Positions 36,907 through 47,900 of a stretch of 64,000 nucleotides of DNA are shown here, piece by piece. Source of the DNA: Peterkaempfera bronchialis (GTDB lineage Bacteria > Actinomycetota > Actinomycetes > Streptomycetales > Streptomycetaceae); the NCBI RefSeq assembly GCF_003258605.2, contig NZ_CP031264.1:1984001-2048000 (forward strand). Reading direction: 5' to 3'. Numbering within the stretch: position 1 is the first letter of the stretch; each line of letters begins with the position of its first letter. The position numbers were made by a program, and so were the translations under genes. The notes beneath the pieces were generated by a model. That model did no database searches. It was not told the DNA's origin and saw nothing but the letters and a program-made list of their open reading frames with translations.

Positions 36907-38436
36907 TCAGCGGTCGTCGGCCGACAGGCTCGCCATCGGCCCGCTGAGCACCCCGCACACCTGCCAGGCCGGGCGGTGCAGGCGGTCCAGCGGGTCGATC
37001 CCGGCCGGCCGGGTGCTCTGCGAGGCGGTGGCACCGGGGCCGCCGGTGGCCTGCGGTGTACCGGGCGAGCCGTCCGCCGCCCCGGTCTCCTGGCCGACCA
37101 GGATCGGGCGCAGATACCGCTCCGCGTGCGCGTCGCACGCCATCGGCCCGGCCTGCACCACGGAGTCCACCAGCTGTAGCTGCGAGGCGGCGATGTCGGC
37201 TCGGTCGAAGTGGAAGCGCAGCTCGCGGCGGATGGTGAAGAGGGTCACCGGCTCGCCGGGGACCGACAGCTGGTCGGGGTCGATGTCGGGGTAGACGGTC
37301 GCGTCCCCGGAGGGCGATGCCGACCACGGGGAGGCGCTGCCGCCGGACCCCTCCGGGGCGGGGGTCGTGGTGCCCGGGGTCGTGGTGCCCGGCGCCGTGG
37401 TGCCGCCGGGGGTGGTCGCGGTGGGGGTGGTCGCGGTGGGAGCGGTCGCGGTGGGGGCCGTGGTGCCGAGGCCGATCGGGCCGGGGGGTGCCTCGGGCAG
37501 CCGGGTCGGCTCGGACCCGCGCGCGGCCTGGCCGGAGGGCGGTCGGGAGCCGTTCTGCGGCGCGGCCTGCAACGCATAGACAAAGGTGTGGTCGGTGACC
37601 ACTTCCAGGGTGTCGTCGTCGGCCTCGTCCACGGTCATCCCGCCGGCCACCTTCACCTTGGAGACCCCCAGGGTCACCTGCGCCGGGTCGAAGCGCACCA
37701 GCCAGCCGGTGGCCGCGTGGTGGAGGTCGTCCCGGGGGTTGGCGACGCTGTCGTCGAACTGGGCGCGCTGGCCCGGCGCCAGCAGGTCCCGTACGGCACC
37801 CGTACTGCCCTCCACCAGGACCTTGGAGTCCAGCGAGGACGCATAGAGGTACTGCTGCACGGCAGCCAGGGCACGGGTGACCTGGTCGATCGAGAAGTGC
37901 CGGGTGGCGATGGCGGGCGGGGGCGCCAGACCGACGCCGCCGTCGTAGAAGGCGGTGCCGGCGGCCTTCTCCAGCCGGGCGAAGGGGTCGTCGTCCCCTC
38001 TCCTGTCCCCCTTGTCCTCCTTGTCAGCCTTGTCGCCCTTGTCGCCGCCCTTCTGCCTGCCCGTGCCGCTGCCCGCACCCGGGACGGCCGGGCCGGTCAC
38101 CACGGGCAGGGTCAGCGGCACGATGGTCATGGTCAGCCGGCTCTTGGCGTTGGCCGGCTCGCGGTAGGGATGGCGGATGCCCATATAGACGGCGGCCGCG
38201 AAGGCCATCGCTATCAGCAGCATCACCGTGAGGGCCTGCCGGGGCAGCGAGGTCAGCGGCCGGATCGTCCGGGGGCGTACGCCCCGGTCGGTGCCACCGA
38301 GGCGCTCACTGGCCGAGAGTTCCTGGATACGGGCAGCTCTGACGAACGACTCGTCGAACACGACGGATCGGAATTCGTCGTCGCCACCGGGAACGCCCTC
38401 GGGCACGCCCTCCGGCGGCTCATCCCGGCCACCCAT
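36907..38436 (-). CDS. Membrane-anchored protein with VVFDE motif and Thr/Pro linker
   Basis: A 509-residue protein of unknown function. The cytoplasmic head contains DDEFRSVVFDESFVRAARIQELSASERL, one membrane helix follows (LTVMLLIAMAFAAAVYMGI), and the rest should be extracellular. A Lys/Asp-rich stretch (GDKGDKADKEDKGDRRGDDD) precedes a folded region of about 160 residues. A Thr/Pro repeat (TATTPTATTPGGTTAPGTTTP) links to a C-terminal domain with three Cys. The head motif is shared with the next gene at 38589. The two probably form a functional pair. Confidence 0.72.
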   Translation of the reverse strand: MGGRDEPPEGVPEGVPGGDDEFRSVVFDESFVRAARIQELSASERLGGTDRGVRPRTIRPLTSLPRQALTVMLLIAMAFAAAVYMGIRHPYREPANAKSRLTMTIVPLTLPVVTGPAVPGAGSGTGRQKGGDKGDKADKEDKGDRRGDDDPFARLEKAAGTAFYDGGVGLAPPPAIATRHFSIDQVTRALAAVQQYLYASSLDSKVLVEGSTGAVRDLLAPGQRAQFDDSVANPRDDLHHAATGWLVRFDPAQVTLGVSKVKVAGGMTVDEADDDTLEVVTDHTFVYALQAAPQNGSRPPSGQAARGSEPTRLPEAPPGPIGLGTTAPTATAPTATTPTATTPGGTTAPGTTTPGTTTPAPEGSGGSASPWSASPSGDATVYPDIDPDQLSVPGEPVTLFTIRRELRFHFDRADIAASQLQLVDSVVQAGPMACDAHAERYLRPILVGQETGAADGSPGTPQATGGPGATASQSTRPAGIDPLDRLHRPAWQVCGVLSGPMASLSADDR

Positions 38437-38588
38437 GTGTCAAGGGTAAGTCTCTCGGGCGATGGTGAACGAGGCTGGACAGGTCAAGTTCTGACAGCAC
38501 CTCATCACAGTCCGATACGGAACGCACCGATACGTTCGGCTCGCGGCGGATTCGGGCCCTATGGCACGGCGGGTCAGGGCCGGGCGGG

Positions 38589-39167
38589 TCAGGGCGCGGC
38601 GGCGGACGGAGCGGTCACCACGGGCTGCCGCGACTGGTCCACGGCCGGGGTGCCGACGCTGCCGCTGTCCGAGCGGGACGGGCCGGGCGTACCGGTCCCA
38701 CCGGCGCCCCGGTACACGGCCGCCACCGCGACCGCGACCACGCCCACCCCCATGATCACCGCAAGGAACCAGGCCACCGGCCGATGCCAGCGGGCATGCG
38801 CCGCCGTATGGCGACCGACCGGAAAGCCGCGCCGCCCGGCGAGGCGGCCCCGTCGGCCGCGCCGCAGCGACGCGGCCAGCCAGTCGGCTTCGTCCTCGTC
38901 GTCCCGGTACGGGCGCAGCTCCTCCGGGAGGCCGTCGTCGGCCGGATCACGCGGATCGTCCACGCCCCCGTACGCGCGACCGGCCCCGGTCGCCTCCAGC
39001 TCCAGACGCGCCTCCACCGCGGCGAGCATCCGCTCATGCGCGGACGGCTCATGCACGGTGGCTGCCCGGATGAATGCCTCATCGAAGACCACGGCTGCGA
39101 ACGCATCGTCCGCACCACCGTGGTCGGCGCCGTCCGGGTACGGCGAACCCCCCACATCGTCGGGCAC
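38589..39167 (-). CDS. Smaller membrane protein sharing the VVFDE head motif
   Basis: A 192-residue protein. Its head DDAFAAVVFDEAFIRAATVHEPSAHERM aligns with that of the preceding larger protein. An acidic then Arg-rich cytoplasmic region follows, then one membrane helix (PVAWFLAVIMGVGVVAVAVAAVY) and a short Ser/Pro-rich outer tail. No catalytic motif is visible. The conserved head likely mediates a shared interaction at the inner face of the membrane. Its gene is 152 bases upstream of the larger gene and follows proA on the same strand. Confidence 0.7.
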   Translation of the reverse strand: MPDDVGGSPYPDGADHGGADDAFAAVVFDEAFIRAATVHEPSAHERMLAAVEARLELEATGAGRAYGGVDDPRDPADDGLPEELRPYRDDEDEADWLAASLRRGRRGRLAGRRGFPVGRHTAAHARWHRPVAWFLAVIMGVGVVAVAVAAVYRGAGGTGTPGPSRSDSGSVGTPAVDQSRQPVVTAPSAAAP

Positions 39168-39308
39168 GCATTCAGCCTATTACCGCGCGGCCCTTTTGTC
39201 TGTGGGTCGCCCGAAAGCCCACTCCCGGGGCCCGGATCCGGCCAACCGGACACCCCGCCGGACCCCGGCCCCGGCCCGGCCCCGGCCCGGCCTCGGCCCG
39301 ACCCCGGG

Positions 39309-40601
39309 TCAGCCCCGGATGTGGCCGTCGCCGGTGAGGATGTACTTGGTGGAGGTCAGCTCCGGCAGGCCCATCGGCCCCCGGGCGTGCAGCTTCTGGG
39401 TCGAGATGCCGATCTCGGCGCCGAAGCCGAACTGGCCGCCGTCGGTGAAGCGGGTGGAGGCGTTGACCGCGACCGTGGTGGAGTCCACCAACTGGGTGAA
39501 GCGGCGGGCCGCCGGCTGCGAGGAGGTGACGATGACCTCGGTGTGGCCGGACGACCAGCGCCGGATGTGGGCCACCGCGTCCTCCAGCGAGTCCACCACG
39601 GCCGCCGCGATGTCATGCGAGAGGTACTCGGTCTCCCAGTCCTGGTCGGTGGCGGCCACCACCACCGCCGGTCCGCCGTGGAGCCGCGCCGCCTCGGCCA
39701 CCGCCGCATCGCCGTGCACGGTCACCCCGGCCCCGGCGAGGGCGTCCAGCGCGAGCGGCAGGAAGGCGTCGGCGATGTCCCGGTGCACCAGCAGCGTCTC
39801 GGCGCTGTTGCAGACGCTCACCCGCTGCGCCTTGGAGTTGAGCAGGATCTCGACCGCCATCCTCAGGTCGGCCTGGGCGTCCACATAGACATGGCAGTTG
39901 CCGGTGCCGGTCTCGATCACCGGGACGGTGGACTCCTCCACCACCGTACGGATCAGCGAGGCCCCGCCGCGCGGGATCAGCACATCGACCAGGCCACGGG
40001 CGCGCATCAGCTCCTTGACCGAGTCCCGGCTCTCCCCCGGCACCAGCTGGACGCTGTCGGCGGGCAGCCCGGCGGCGGCGACCGCGTCGCGCACCACCTC
40101 CACCAGCTTGGTGTTGGAGCGGTAGGCCGACGACGAACCCCGCAGCAGCACCGCGTTGCCGGACTTCAGGCAGAGCGCGGCGGCGTCCACGGTCACATTG
40201 GGCCGCGCCTCGTAGATGATGCCGACCACCCCGAGCGGCACCCGCACCTGGCGGACGTCCAGCCCATTGGGGAGGGTGTAGCCGCGCACCACCTCGCCCA
40301 CCGGGTCCGGCAGCCCGACCACATCGCGGACGTCGGAGGCGATGGCCGCGATCCGCTCGGGGGTCAGCGTCAGCCGGTCCACCACCGAATCGGCGGTGCC
40401 GGCCTCGCGGGCCCGGGCGACATCCTCGGCGTTGGCGGCGGTGATCTCCGCCGTACGGGCCTCCAGCGCGTCCGCGACGGCCAGCAGCGCGGCGTCCTTG
40501 GCCGAGCGCGGCACCGGGGCGAGCACGGCGGCCGCCTCCCGGGCGCGGCGCGCGGTGGCGAGGACGGGCGAGTCGGTGGCGAAGGCGTCAGCGCTGCTCA
40601 T
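39309..40601 (-). CDS. proA: Gamma-glutamyl phosphate reductase
   Basis: The second step of proline synthesis: NADPH-dependent reduction of glutamyl 5-phosphate. The 430-residue product has [39 protein letters not shown] and the Cys-containing [15 protein letters not shown] segment of the family. The C-terminus [25 protein letters not shown] is highly diagnostic. ATG 40601 is used. It follows proB in the same direction with one small gene between them. Confidence 0.96.
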   Translation of the reverse strand: MSSADAFATDSPVLATARRAREAAAVLAPVPRSAKDAALLAVADALEARTAEITAANAEDVARAREAGTADSVVDRLTLTPERIAAIASDVRDVVGLPDPVGEVVRGYTLPNGLDVRQVRVPLGVVGIIYEARPNVTVDAAALCLKSGNAVLLRGSSSAYRSNTKLVEVVRDAVAAAGLPADSVQLVPGESRDSVKELMRARGLVDVLIPRGGASLIRTVVEESTVPVIETGTGNCHVYVDAQADLRMAVEILLNSKAQRVSVCNSAETLLVHRDIADAFLPLALDALAGAGVTVHGDAAVAEAARLHGGPAVVVAATDQDWETEYLSHDIAAAVVDSLEDAVAHIRRWSSGHTEVIVTSSQPAARRFTQLVDSTTVAVNASTRFTDGGQFGFGAEIGISTQKLHARGPMGLPELTSTKYILTGDGHIRG

Positions 40602-40705
40602 ACCGGAAGGGTACTGACCCGGACCGGCCGGGCCGCCGCATTTCCGACGGGTGAGACGCCGGACCGGCGGGCGGGGCAGCCGGGGAACCCCCGTTCACCA
40701 CGCAT

Positions 40706-41137
40706 TCAATACGGGTGGACCCCGCCCAGGAAGGCCGGCGCCTCGCCGTACCCCTCGGAGACCCGCTGGTGGTAGGTCGCCCGGTCCACCACCTCCAGCC
40801 CGACGATCTCCCACGGCGGCAACTGCGCGCTGGCCCGGTGCTCCCCCCAGAGGCGCAGCGCCATGGCGGCGGCGTCATGCAGGTCGCGGGCCTGCTCCCA
40901 GTAGCGGACCTCGGCATGGTCGGCCGCGTACCGGGCGGTGAGCAGGAAGGGGTGGTCATGGGCCAGCTGCTCCAGGCCGCTGCGCAGCTCGGCGAGCGGG
41001 GTGGAGCGGCCGGCCACGCTCAGCACCACATGCCAGAGTCGGCCCTGCTCGGGCGCCACCGCAGGGGCGGTGTGCCGTCCATGCTCCGCCGCCCCTCCCT
41101 CCAGACCGCCGTCGATGCTGGTCAGCACCCGTCCCAC
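40706..41137 (-). CDS. Conserved protein of unknown function between proB and proA
   Basis: A 143-residue soluble protein. The start is uncertain; I prefer GTG 41137, which follows GGAGG by four bases, over ATG 41176. The core WHVVLSVAGRSTPLAELRSGLEQLAHDHPFLLTARYAADHAEVRYWEQARDLHDAAAMALRLW and PWEIVGLEVVDRATYHQR look like a compact alpha/beta domain with many His and Arg. It has no known motif. Its place between proB and proA suggests co-expression, not necessarily a role in proline synthesis. Confidence 0.75.
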   Translation of the reverse strand: MGRVLTSIDGGLEGGAAEHGRHTAPAVAPEQGRLWHVVLSVAGRSTPLAELRSGLEQLAHDHPFLLTARYAADHAEVRYWEQARDLHDAAAMALRLWGEHRASAQLPPWEIVGLEVVDRATYHQRVSEGYGEAPAFLGGVHPY

Positions 41138-41256
41138 GGATCCTCCGGGCAGCGTTTCCTGGCGCCTGCGTCCCACCGGGGGCCTCCTGTCCGGCGATGT
41201 CGTCTCCGGACCCGACCGCCCCCGGGCCCGCTCCTCACCCCTGCTCCCCCCGCGTC

Positions 41257-42438
41257 TCAGCCGCGCAGTACCACCAGGTCGTCGCGGTGGACGACCTCGC
41301 GCTCGTACGCGGGACCCAGCTCCCGGGCCAGGTCGTGGGTGGACCGGCCCAGCAGGCGGGGCAACTCCCTCGCATCAAAGTTGACCAGCCCACGCGCCAC
41401 GATGTGGCCGTTTTCGTCAAGAAGGTCCACCGGATCGCCCGCAGCGAAATCGCCGTCGACGCCCGTCAGGCCGGCCGGCAGCAGGGACTTGCGCCGCTCG
41501 ACCACCGCCTTCACGGCGCCCGCGTCCAGGGTGAGCGCCCCGCGCGGACTACTGGCGTGCGCCAGCCAGAGCAGGCGGTCGGCGGTGCGTCGGCCGGTGC
41601 GGTGGAAGAGGGTTCCGGTCGGTCGTCCGGCCAGCGCGTCGGCGGCCTGGCTGGCGGCGGTCAGCACCACCGGGATGCCGGCGCCGGTGGCGATCCGGGC
41701 GGCCTCCACCTTGGTCACCATGCCGCCGGTGCCCACACCGGCCTTGCCGGAGCTGCCGATCTCGATGCCCGCCAGGTCGTGCGGGCCGTGCACCTCCGCG
41801 ATCCGGCTGCTGCCGGGGCGGCTGGGGTCGCCGTCGTACAGGCCGTCCACATCGGAGAGCAGCACCAGCAGGTCGGCGCGGACCAGATGGGCGACCAGGG
41901 CGGCCAGCCGGTCGTTGTCGCCGAACTTGATCTCGGCGGTGGCGACGGTGTCGTTCTCGTTGACGATCGGCACCGCGCCCATCGCCAGCAACTGCTCCAG
42001 GGTGCGGTAGGCATTGCGGTAGTGCGCCCGGCGGCTGGCGTCCTCGGCGGTCAGCAGCACCTGGCCGACCCGGACGCCATGGCGGGCGAAGGAGGCCGTG
42101 TAGCGGGCCACCAGCAGTCCCTGGCCGACGCTGGCGGCGGCCTGCTGGCGGGCCAGGTCGCGGGGCCGCCGGGTGAGCCCCAGCGGCGCCAGGCCGGCGG
42201 CGATGGCGCCGGAGGAGACCAGCACCACCTCATTGGGCGCCTCGTCGCCGCCGCGTGGCGTACGGGCCTTGGTGACCACGTCGACCAGGGCGTCGACCCG
42301 GTCGGCGTCCAAGCCGCCGGCGGCGGTGGTGAGCGAGGAGGACCCCACCTTCACCACGATCCGCCGGGCCCGCAGGACGTCCTCCCGCAGGTGTCCCTCG
42401 CCGTGCCCGTCCCCCGCTGCCGCTGAGGCCACCGCCAC
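41257..42438 (-). CDS. proB: Glutamate 5-kinase with PUA domain
   Basis: The first step of proline synthesis, usually feedback-inhibited by proline. The 393-residue product contains the amino acid kinase domain (RRIVVKVGSSSLTT; VLVSSGAIAAGL; PIVNENDTVAT; LLVLLSDVDGLYDGDP; GTGGMVTKVEAARIAT). A C-terminal PUA domain at about 310-390 includes ARGLVNFDARELPRLLGRS. GTG 42438 begins a short extra N-terminus before the kinase core. It lies downstream of obgE with a 122-base gap. Confidence 0.95.
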   Translation of the reverse strand: MAVASAAAGDGHGEGHLREDVLRARRIVVKVGSSSLTTAAGGLDADRVDALVDVVTKARTPRGGDEAPNEVVLVSSGAIAAGLAPLGLTRRPRDLARQQAAASVGQGLLVARYTASFARHGVRVGQVLLTAEDASRRAHYRNAYRTLEQLLAMGAVPIVNENDTVATAEIKFGDNDRLAALVAHLVRADLLVLLSDVDGLYDGDPSRPGSSRIAEVHGPHDLAGIEIGSSGKAGVGTGGMVTKVEAARIATGAGIPVVLTAASQAADALAGRPTGTLFHRTGRRTADRLLWLAHASSPRGALTLDAGAVKAVVERRKSLLPAGLTGVDGDFAAGDPVDLLDENGHIVARGLVNFDARELPRLLGRSTHDLARELGPAYEREVVHRDDLVVLRG

Positions 42439-42560
42439 ACCCTCGCTCCCACGCAGATCCGCTGGTCCGGCGGGCGCCCGAGGCGCCCGCCGCTCCGCAA
42501 TCTACGCGATCCCGCCGTGCGGCCCGCCCGGTGTTCCGCTCCCCGGACGGGCGCCCCGGG

Positions 42561-44042
42561 TCAGGCGTCGTCGTCCCCGCCGTGGTCGCCGCCGTGGTCG
42601 CGGCCGGAGGAGAGCGGGTCGAAGGCGGCGTACTCGGCCTCGGCCTCGTCCCCGCCACGGCCCCGCTCGCGGCGCCGGTCGACGGCCGGACGCTGGGTCT
42701 GGAAGCGGTGGTCCTCGCCTCGGCGGCCGAGCATCTCGGCGCCGGTGGCCATGGTGGGCTCCCAGTCGAAGACCACCGCGTTCTCGTCGGGGCCGATGAC
42801 GACCTCGGCGCCCGGCTTGGCGCCGGCCTTCCACAGCTGCTCCTCGACACCGAGGCGGGCCAGCCGGTCGGCGAGGTAGCCGACGGCCTCGTCGTTGGCG
42901 AAGTCCGTCTGCCGCACCCAGCGCTCGGGCTTGGAGCCGCGCACCCGGAAGAGGTCGTCCTCGACGGTGACGGTGAACCCGGCGTCGTCCACGGCCTTAG
43001 GCCGCAGCACGATGCGGGTGGCCTCCTGGACCGGCTTGGCGGCGCGCGCCTCGGCGACCAGTCCGGCCATGGCGAAGGAGAGCTCGCGCAGGCCCCTGCG
43101 GGAGGCGGCGGAGACCTCGAAGACGCGGTGGCCCCGGGCCTCCAGGTCGGCGCGGACGATGTCGGCGAGGTCCTGGCCGTCGGGCACGTCGGTCTTGTTG
43201 AGGGCGACCAGCCGGGGCCGGTCCTCCAGGCCGCCGTACGCCGCCAGTTCGGCCTCGATGGTCTCCAGGTCGGAGAGCGGGTCGCGGCCGGGCTCCAGGG
43301 TGGCGCAGTCCAGTACGTGCACCAGGGCGGCGCACCGCTCGACATGGCGCAGGAACTCCAGGCCGAGGCCGCGGCCCTCGCTGGCGCCCGGGATGAGGCC
43401 GGGCACATCGGCGACGGTGTAGACCACCTCGCCGGCGGTGACCACGCCCAGGTTGGGGACCAGGGTGGTGAAGGGGTAGTCGGCGATCTTCGGCTTGGCG
43501 GCGGAGAGGACCGAGATCAGCGACGACTTGCCGGCGCTGGGGTAGCCGACCAGGGCCACGTCGGCGACGGTCTTGAGCTCCAGCACGATGTCGCGGACGT
43601 CACCGGGCTCGCCCAGCAGTGCGAAGCCGGGGGCCTTGCGGCGGGCGGAGGCGAGGGCGGCGTTGCCGAGGCCGCCGCGACCGCCGGCCGCGGCCACGAA
43701 CACGGTGCCATGGCCGACCAGGTCGGCCAGCACCTCGCCGTGGGCGTCCATGACGACGGTGCCGTCGGGCACCGGCAGCACCAGGTCCTGGCCGTCGGCG
43801 CCGGAGCGGTGGCCGCCGGCGCCGGGCTTGCCGTTGGTGGCCTTGCGGTGCGGCGCGTGGTGGTAGTCGAGCAGGGTGGTGACATTGGTGTCGACCACCA
43901 GCGTCACATCGCCGCCCCGGCCGCCGTTGCCGCCGTCCGGGCCGCCGAGCGGCTTGAACTTCTCCCGGTGCACGGAGGCACAGCCGTGGCCCCCGTTACC
44001 CGCGGCGACATGCAGCTCGACGCGGTCCACGAAGGTGGTCAT
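42561..44042 (-). CDS. obgE: GTPase Obg/CgtA
   Basis: An essential ribosome-associated GTPase involved in large subunit assembly and development. ATG 44042 follows GGAGG by eight bases. The 493-residue product has the Obg fold at 1-160 ([28 protein letters not shown]). The G domain follows with P-loop [27 protein letters not shown] and NKTDV. A C-terminal OCT domain and a charged, Asp/His-rich tail ending in [10 protein letters not shown] complete it. It follows rpmA but is separated from it by a terminator hairpin. Confidence 0.96.
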   Translation of the reverse strand: MTTFVDRVELHVAAGNGGHGCASVHREKFKPLGGPDGGNGGRGGDVTLVVDTNVTTLLDYHHAPHRKATNGKPGAGGHRSGADGQDLVLPVPDGTVVMDAHGEVLADLVGHGTVFVAAAGGRGGLGNAALASARRKAPGFALLGEPGDVRDIVLELKTVADVALVGYPSAGKSSLISVLSAAKPKIADYPFTTLVPNLGVVTAGEVVYTVADVPGLIPGASEGRGLGLEFLRHVERCAALVHVLDCATLEPGRDPLSDLETIEAELAAYGGLEDRPRLVALNKTDVPDGQDLADIVRADLEARGHRVFEVSAASRRGLRELSFAMAGLVAEARAAKPVQEATRIVLRPKAVDDAGFTVTVEDDLFRVRGSKPERWVRQTDFANDEAVGYLADRLARLGVEEQLWKAGAKPGAEVVIGPDENAVVFDWEPTMATGAEMLGRRGEDHRFQTQRPAVDRRRERGRGGDEAEAEYAAFDPLSSGRDHGGDHGGDDDA

Positions 44043-44105
44043 GGGAAGTGCCTCCAGGGATGGGAAAACAGTCAATACAGTCGATACAGGTCAATGAGGA
44101 AACAG

Positions 44106-44138
44106 GAAGGGTGGACCGGGCATTCCGGTCCACCCTTC
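44106..44138 (-). terminator. Terminator after rpmA
   Basis: A perfect 14-bp stem GAAGGGTGGACCGG/CCGGTCCACCCTTC with loop GCATT lies 22 bases after the rpmA stop. It limits read-through of ribosomal protein transcripts into obgE. Confidence 0.85.
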
Positions 44139-44160
44139 ACAAAACTGCGTCAGACGTCGG

Positions 44161-44418
44161 TCACTCGCCGGCGGCGACGATGTTGACCACGCGACGGCCG
44201 CGGCGGGTACCGAACTCGACGGCACCGGCGGTCAGCGCGAACAGCGTGTCGTCGCCACCGCGCCCGACGTTGGCACCCGGGTGGAAGTGGGTGCCGCGCT
44301 GGCGGACGATGATCTCGCCGGCGTTGACGACCTGGCCGCCGAAGCGCTTCACGCCGAGGCGCTGGGCGTTCGAGTCGCGGCCGTTGCGGGTAGAGCTAGC
44401 GCCCTTCTTGTGTGCCAT
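44161..44418 (-). CDS. rpmA: 50S ribosomal protein L27
   Basis: L27 reaches the peptidyl transferase centre with its N-terminal tail. The 85-residue product begins [22 protein letters not shown], without the cleaved extension found in Firmicutes. [19 protein letters not shown] is the family signature. It is 13 bases after rplU, the universal rplU-rpmA pair. Confidence 0.98.
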   Translation of the reverse strand: MAHKKGASSTRNGRDSNAQRLGVKRFGGQVVNAGEIIVRQRGTHFHPGANVGRGGDDTLFALTAGAVEFGTRRGRRVVNIVAAGE

Positions 44419-44431
44419 GTCTCCCTGCCCC

Positions 44432-44746
44432 TTACTTCGCGGTGTCGATGCCGGTGATGCGGACCGCGGTGTGCTTCTGGCGGTGACCCATCCGCTTGCG
44501 GTAACCGGTCTTGTTCTTGTACTTCAGGATGGTGATCTTGTCGCCCTTGGTGTGGTCGACAACCTCGGCGCTGACCTTGATGCCGGCCAGGACCCACGGG
44601 TCGCTGGTGACGGCGTCGCCGTCCACGACCAGGATGGTCGAGAGCTCGACCGAGTCACCGGGCTTGACATCAACGCGGTCGATCTCCAGCACGTCGCCGA
44701 CGGCGACCTTGTGCTGGCGGCCGCCGGCGCGAACGATCGCGTACAC
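44432..44746 (-). CDS. rplU: 50S ribosomal protein L21
   Basis: A 104-residue 23S rRNA-binding protein. GTG 44746 gives [25 protein letters not shown], the canonical beginning; the upstream in-frame extension is non-conserved. The C-terminus [26 protein letters not shown] is the L21 signature. It starts the rplU-rpmA operon. The 160-base leader up to the rne terminator probably carries the operon promoter and may hold an autoregulatory RNA, but I cannot define one. Confidence 0.97.
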   Translation of the reverse strand: MYAIVRAGGRQHKVAVGDVLEIDRVDVKPGDSVELSTILVVDGDAVTSDPWVLAGIKVSAEVVDHTKGDKITILKYKNKTGYRKRMGHRQKHTAVRITGIDTAK

Positions 44747-44906
44747 GCGGAACCTACTTTCCTTCACTCGGTCGAACCCCCGATGCCAGCCTTCCTGGCG
44801 AGTACACAGGAGGGCCTCCCCCGGCCGCTGCCGGGAGGTGGATGCTCGGGAGCATGGCGCAGACACGCCGAGGGTCAACAATACGGACCGGCTCTCCGGC
44901 GAGCAA

Positions 44907-44973
44907 ACCGGGCCTCCCCGCCGCGCGCCCCACCGCCCGAAGGCGGGGAGGCGCGGGGGCGGGGAGGCCCGGT
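44907..44973 (-). terminator. Terminator after the RNase E/G gene
   Basis: A perfect 16-bp stem (ACCGGGCCTCCCCGCC and its complement) encloses 35 bases that can form a second GC-rich hairpin. It begins six bases after the RNase E/G stop. Confidence 0.85.
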
Positions 44974-44979
44974 CGGGTG

Positions 44980-47900
44980 CTACTCGGCCACCGGGGCGGA
45001 GGGCTCGCCCTCCGCCGACGCGGCCGTCTTCTTGGCCGCGGTGGTCCGCTTGGTGGCGGTCTTGCGGGTGGTGGTCTTCTTCGCCGCGGTGGTCTTCTTG
45101 GCCGCCGTGGTCTTCTTGGCGGCCGTCTTGCGGGCGGCGCGCTTGCGGGGCGCCTCCACCTCGGGCTCGCCGTCCGCCACCGGGGCCGCCACGGCACCGT
45201 CGGCGGCGACCGGCTCGGAGACCACCGGCTCGGAGACCACCGGCTCGGAGATCGCCGGCTCGGGGACGACCGGCTCGGGGGCAGCCACCGGGGCCGGAGC
45301 CACGGCTGCCTGCGCCGCCTCGCCGTCCGGCGTACGGGCCGGCAGCACCAGCACCGCGGCCTCCGCCTCCACCGGCGGACCGGCCGGAGCGGTGGCCTTG
45401 CGGACCGCGCGGCGGCGGGTACGGCCGCCCGGCGCCGGGGCCGGGGGCAGCTCCACCAGGCTGACCGGCTGCGGCTCCGCCGGGGCCTGCTCGGGTGCCG
45501 GCTCCGGGGCCTGCGCCACGGCGGGCTCGGGCTCGGGCGCGGCCGGGGCCTCCAAGGGCTCCGGGGCGACCGGCTCGGCGGCCTCCTCGGGCTCCTCCGG
45601 CTCCTGCACATGCTCAAGCTCGTGGACGTGCTGCTCGTCGCCCGCGCCCGCGCCGCCCTTGCCCCGGCGGCGGCGCTTGGCGGCGCCACCCGAGGTGCCG
45701 CCGCCACCGCCGGAGGTGGACGGCTGGTCCATGTGCACGATGACGCCACGGCCATTGCAGTGCACGCACTGCTCGGAGAAGGACTCCAGCAGGCCCTGGC
45801 CCACCCGCTTGCGGGTCATCTGCACCAGGCCCAGCGAGGTGACCTCGGCCACCTGGTGCTTGGTGCGGTCGCGGCCCAGGCACTCCAGCAGGCGCCGCAG
45901 CACCAGGTCGCGGTTGGACTCCAGCACCATGTCGATGAAGTCGATCACGATGATGCCGCCGAGGTCGCGCAGCCGCAGCTGGCGGACGATCTCCTCGGCC
46001 GCCTCCAGGTTGTTCCTGGTGACCGTCTCCTCCAGGTTGCCGCCCTGGCCGGTGAACTTCCCGGTGTTGACGTCGACCACGACCATCGCCTCGGTGCGGT
46101 CGATGACCAGCGAACCGCCGCTGGGCAGCCAGACCTTGCGGTCCAGCGCCTTCATCAGCTGCTCGTCGATCCGGTACGTCGCGAAGACGTCGACGTCCGA
46201 GGTCCACCGCTGGAGCCGGTCGGCGAGGTCGGGGGCGACATGGCTGACGTACTCGTGGATGGTCGACCAGGCGTCGTCGCCCTGGACGATGACCTTCTTG
46301 AAGTCCTCGTTGAAGATGTCGCGGACCACCCGGACGGTCATGTCCGGCTCGCCGTAGAGCAGCGTCGGGGCGTTGCCGCCGGAGGCCCGCTTCTGGATGT
46401 CCTCCCACTGCGACTGGAGCCGCTGGACGTCCCGGGTCAGCTCCTCCTCGCTGGCGCCCTCAGCGGCGGTGCGCACGATCACGCCCGCGTCGTCGGGGAC
46501 GATCTTCTTGAGGATCTGCTTCAGCCGGGTGCGCTCGGTGTCGGGCAGCTTGCGGCTGATGCCGGTCATCGAGCCCTCGGGCACGTACACCAGGTAGCGG
46601 CCGGGCAGCGAGACCTGGCTGGTCAGGCGGGCGCCCTTGTGGCCGATCGGGTCCTTGGTGACCTGCACCAGCACCGGCTGGCCGGACTTGAGCACCGACT
46701 CGATGCGGCGCGGGCCGCCATGGCCGCCCAGGCTCTCGAAGTTGACCTCGCCGGCGTAGAGGACCGCGTTGCGGCCCTTGCCGATGTCGACGAAGGCGGC
46801 CTCCATCGACGGCAGCACATTCTGGACCTTGCCCAGGTAGACGTTGCCGACGTAGCTGGTGGCCTGCTCCTTGTTGACGTAGTGCTCGACCAGGACGCCG
46901 TCCTCCAGGACGCCGATCTGGGTGCGCTCGCCGCTCTGCCGGACCACCATCACGCGCTCCACCGACTCGCGGCGGGCCAGGAACTCGGCCTCGGTGATGA
47001 TCGGCACCCGGCGGCGGCCCAGCTCACGGCCCTCGCGGCGGCGCTGCTTCTTGGCCTCCAGGCGGGTGGAGCCCTTGATGGACTGCACCTCGTCCGGGTC
47101 GAAGGCGGGCTCGTGCGACGCCTTCTTGCGCGGCTCGCGGACCTTGACCACGGTGCGCTCGGGGTCGTCGGTGCCCGCGGCGTCCAGGTCCGGGCCGGTG
47201 TCCCCGCTGCGGCGGCGACGGCGGCGACGGCGGCGGGAGGAGGCCAGGCCGGCGGCCAGATCGTCCTCGTCGTCGTCCTCGTCCTGCTCCTGGGCCGACT
47301 CCTCGGCGGAGTCGTCCTGGTGCTCGTCGTGGTCCTCGTCGGCGCGGTCCTCGGCGTCCCCGCGACGGCGGCGGCGGCCACCACGCCGGCGGCGGCGCGA
47401 CGGACGGCCGTCGTCCTCGCCGTGCTCGGCGTCGTGGGTCTCGGCCTCCTCCTCGTGGGCGGCCTCGTCCTCGGCGGCCTCCGGCTCGGCCTGCAGCTCG
47501 GCGACGGCCTCCTCCGACACGGCCGGGCCGGCCGGAGCTGAGGCACGGCGGCGACGGCGGCGGCGGCCGCTCTGGTCGGCCTCCTCGGCCTCCTCCTCGT
47601 CATGGTCGCGGTCGCGCGGCGGCGCGATCGGGGCTGCGGGCTCCTGGAAGACCGGGGGCTGGAAGATCGCGGTGGGCGGGCGCACCACCCGGCGGCGGGT
47701 CCGGTGCCCCGGCTCGGGCTCGGGCTGCGGCTCGGCGGCGGTCTCGGCCTCGGCGGCCTGCTCCTCCTCCGGCTCCTCGGCGGCGGGCTCCTCGGCGACC
47801 GGGGCGGGGGCCTCCGGCTCGGCGGCGACCGGCTCCGGCGCCACCTCCGCCTTCTTCCGCGTACGGCGCACGCGCTTGGGCTTCTCCACGGCCTCCACGG

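Noticed and set aside
39245-39312. CCCCGGCCCGG repeats downstream of proA
   Set aside because: Simple GC-rich repetition in a short intergenic stretch with no clear stem or biological signal beyond possible termination.
44842-47541. An 899-codon open frame opposite the RNase E/G gene
   Set aside because: Shadow of the repetitive Ala/Glu codons of rne; composition is not protein-like.
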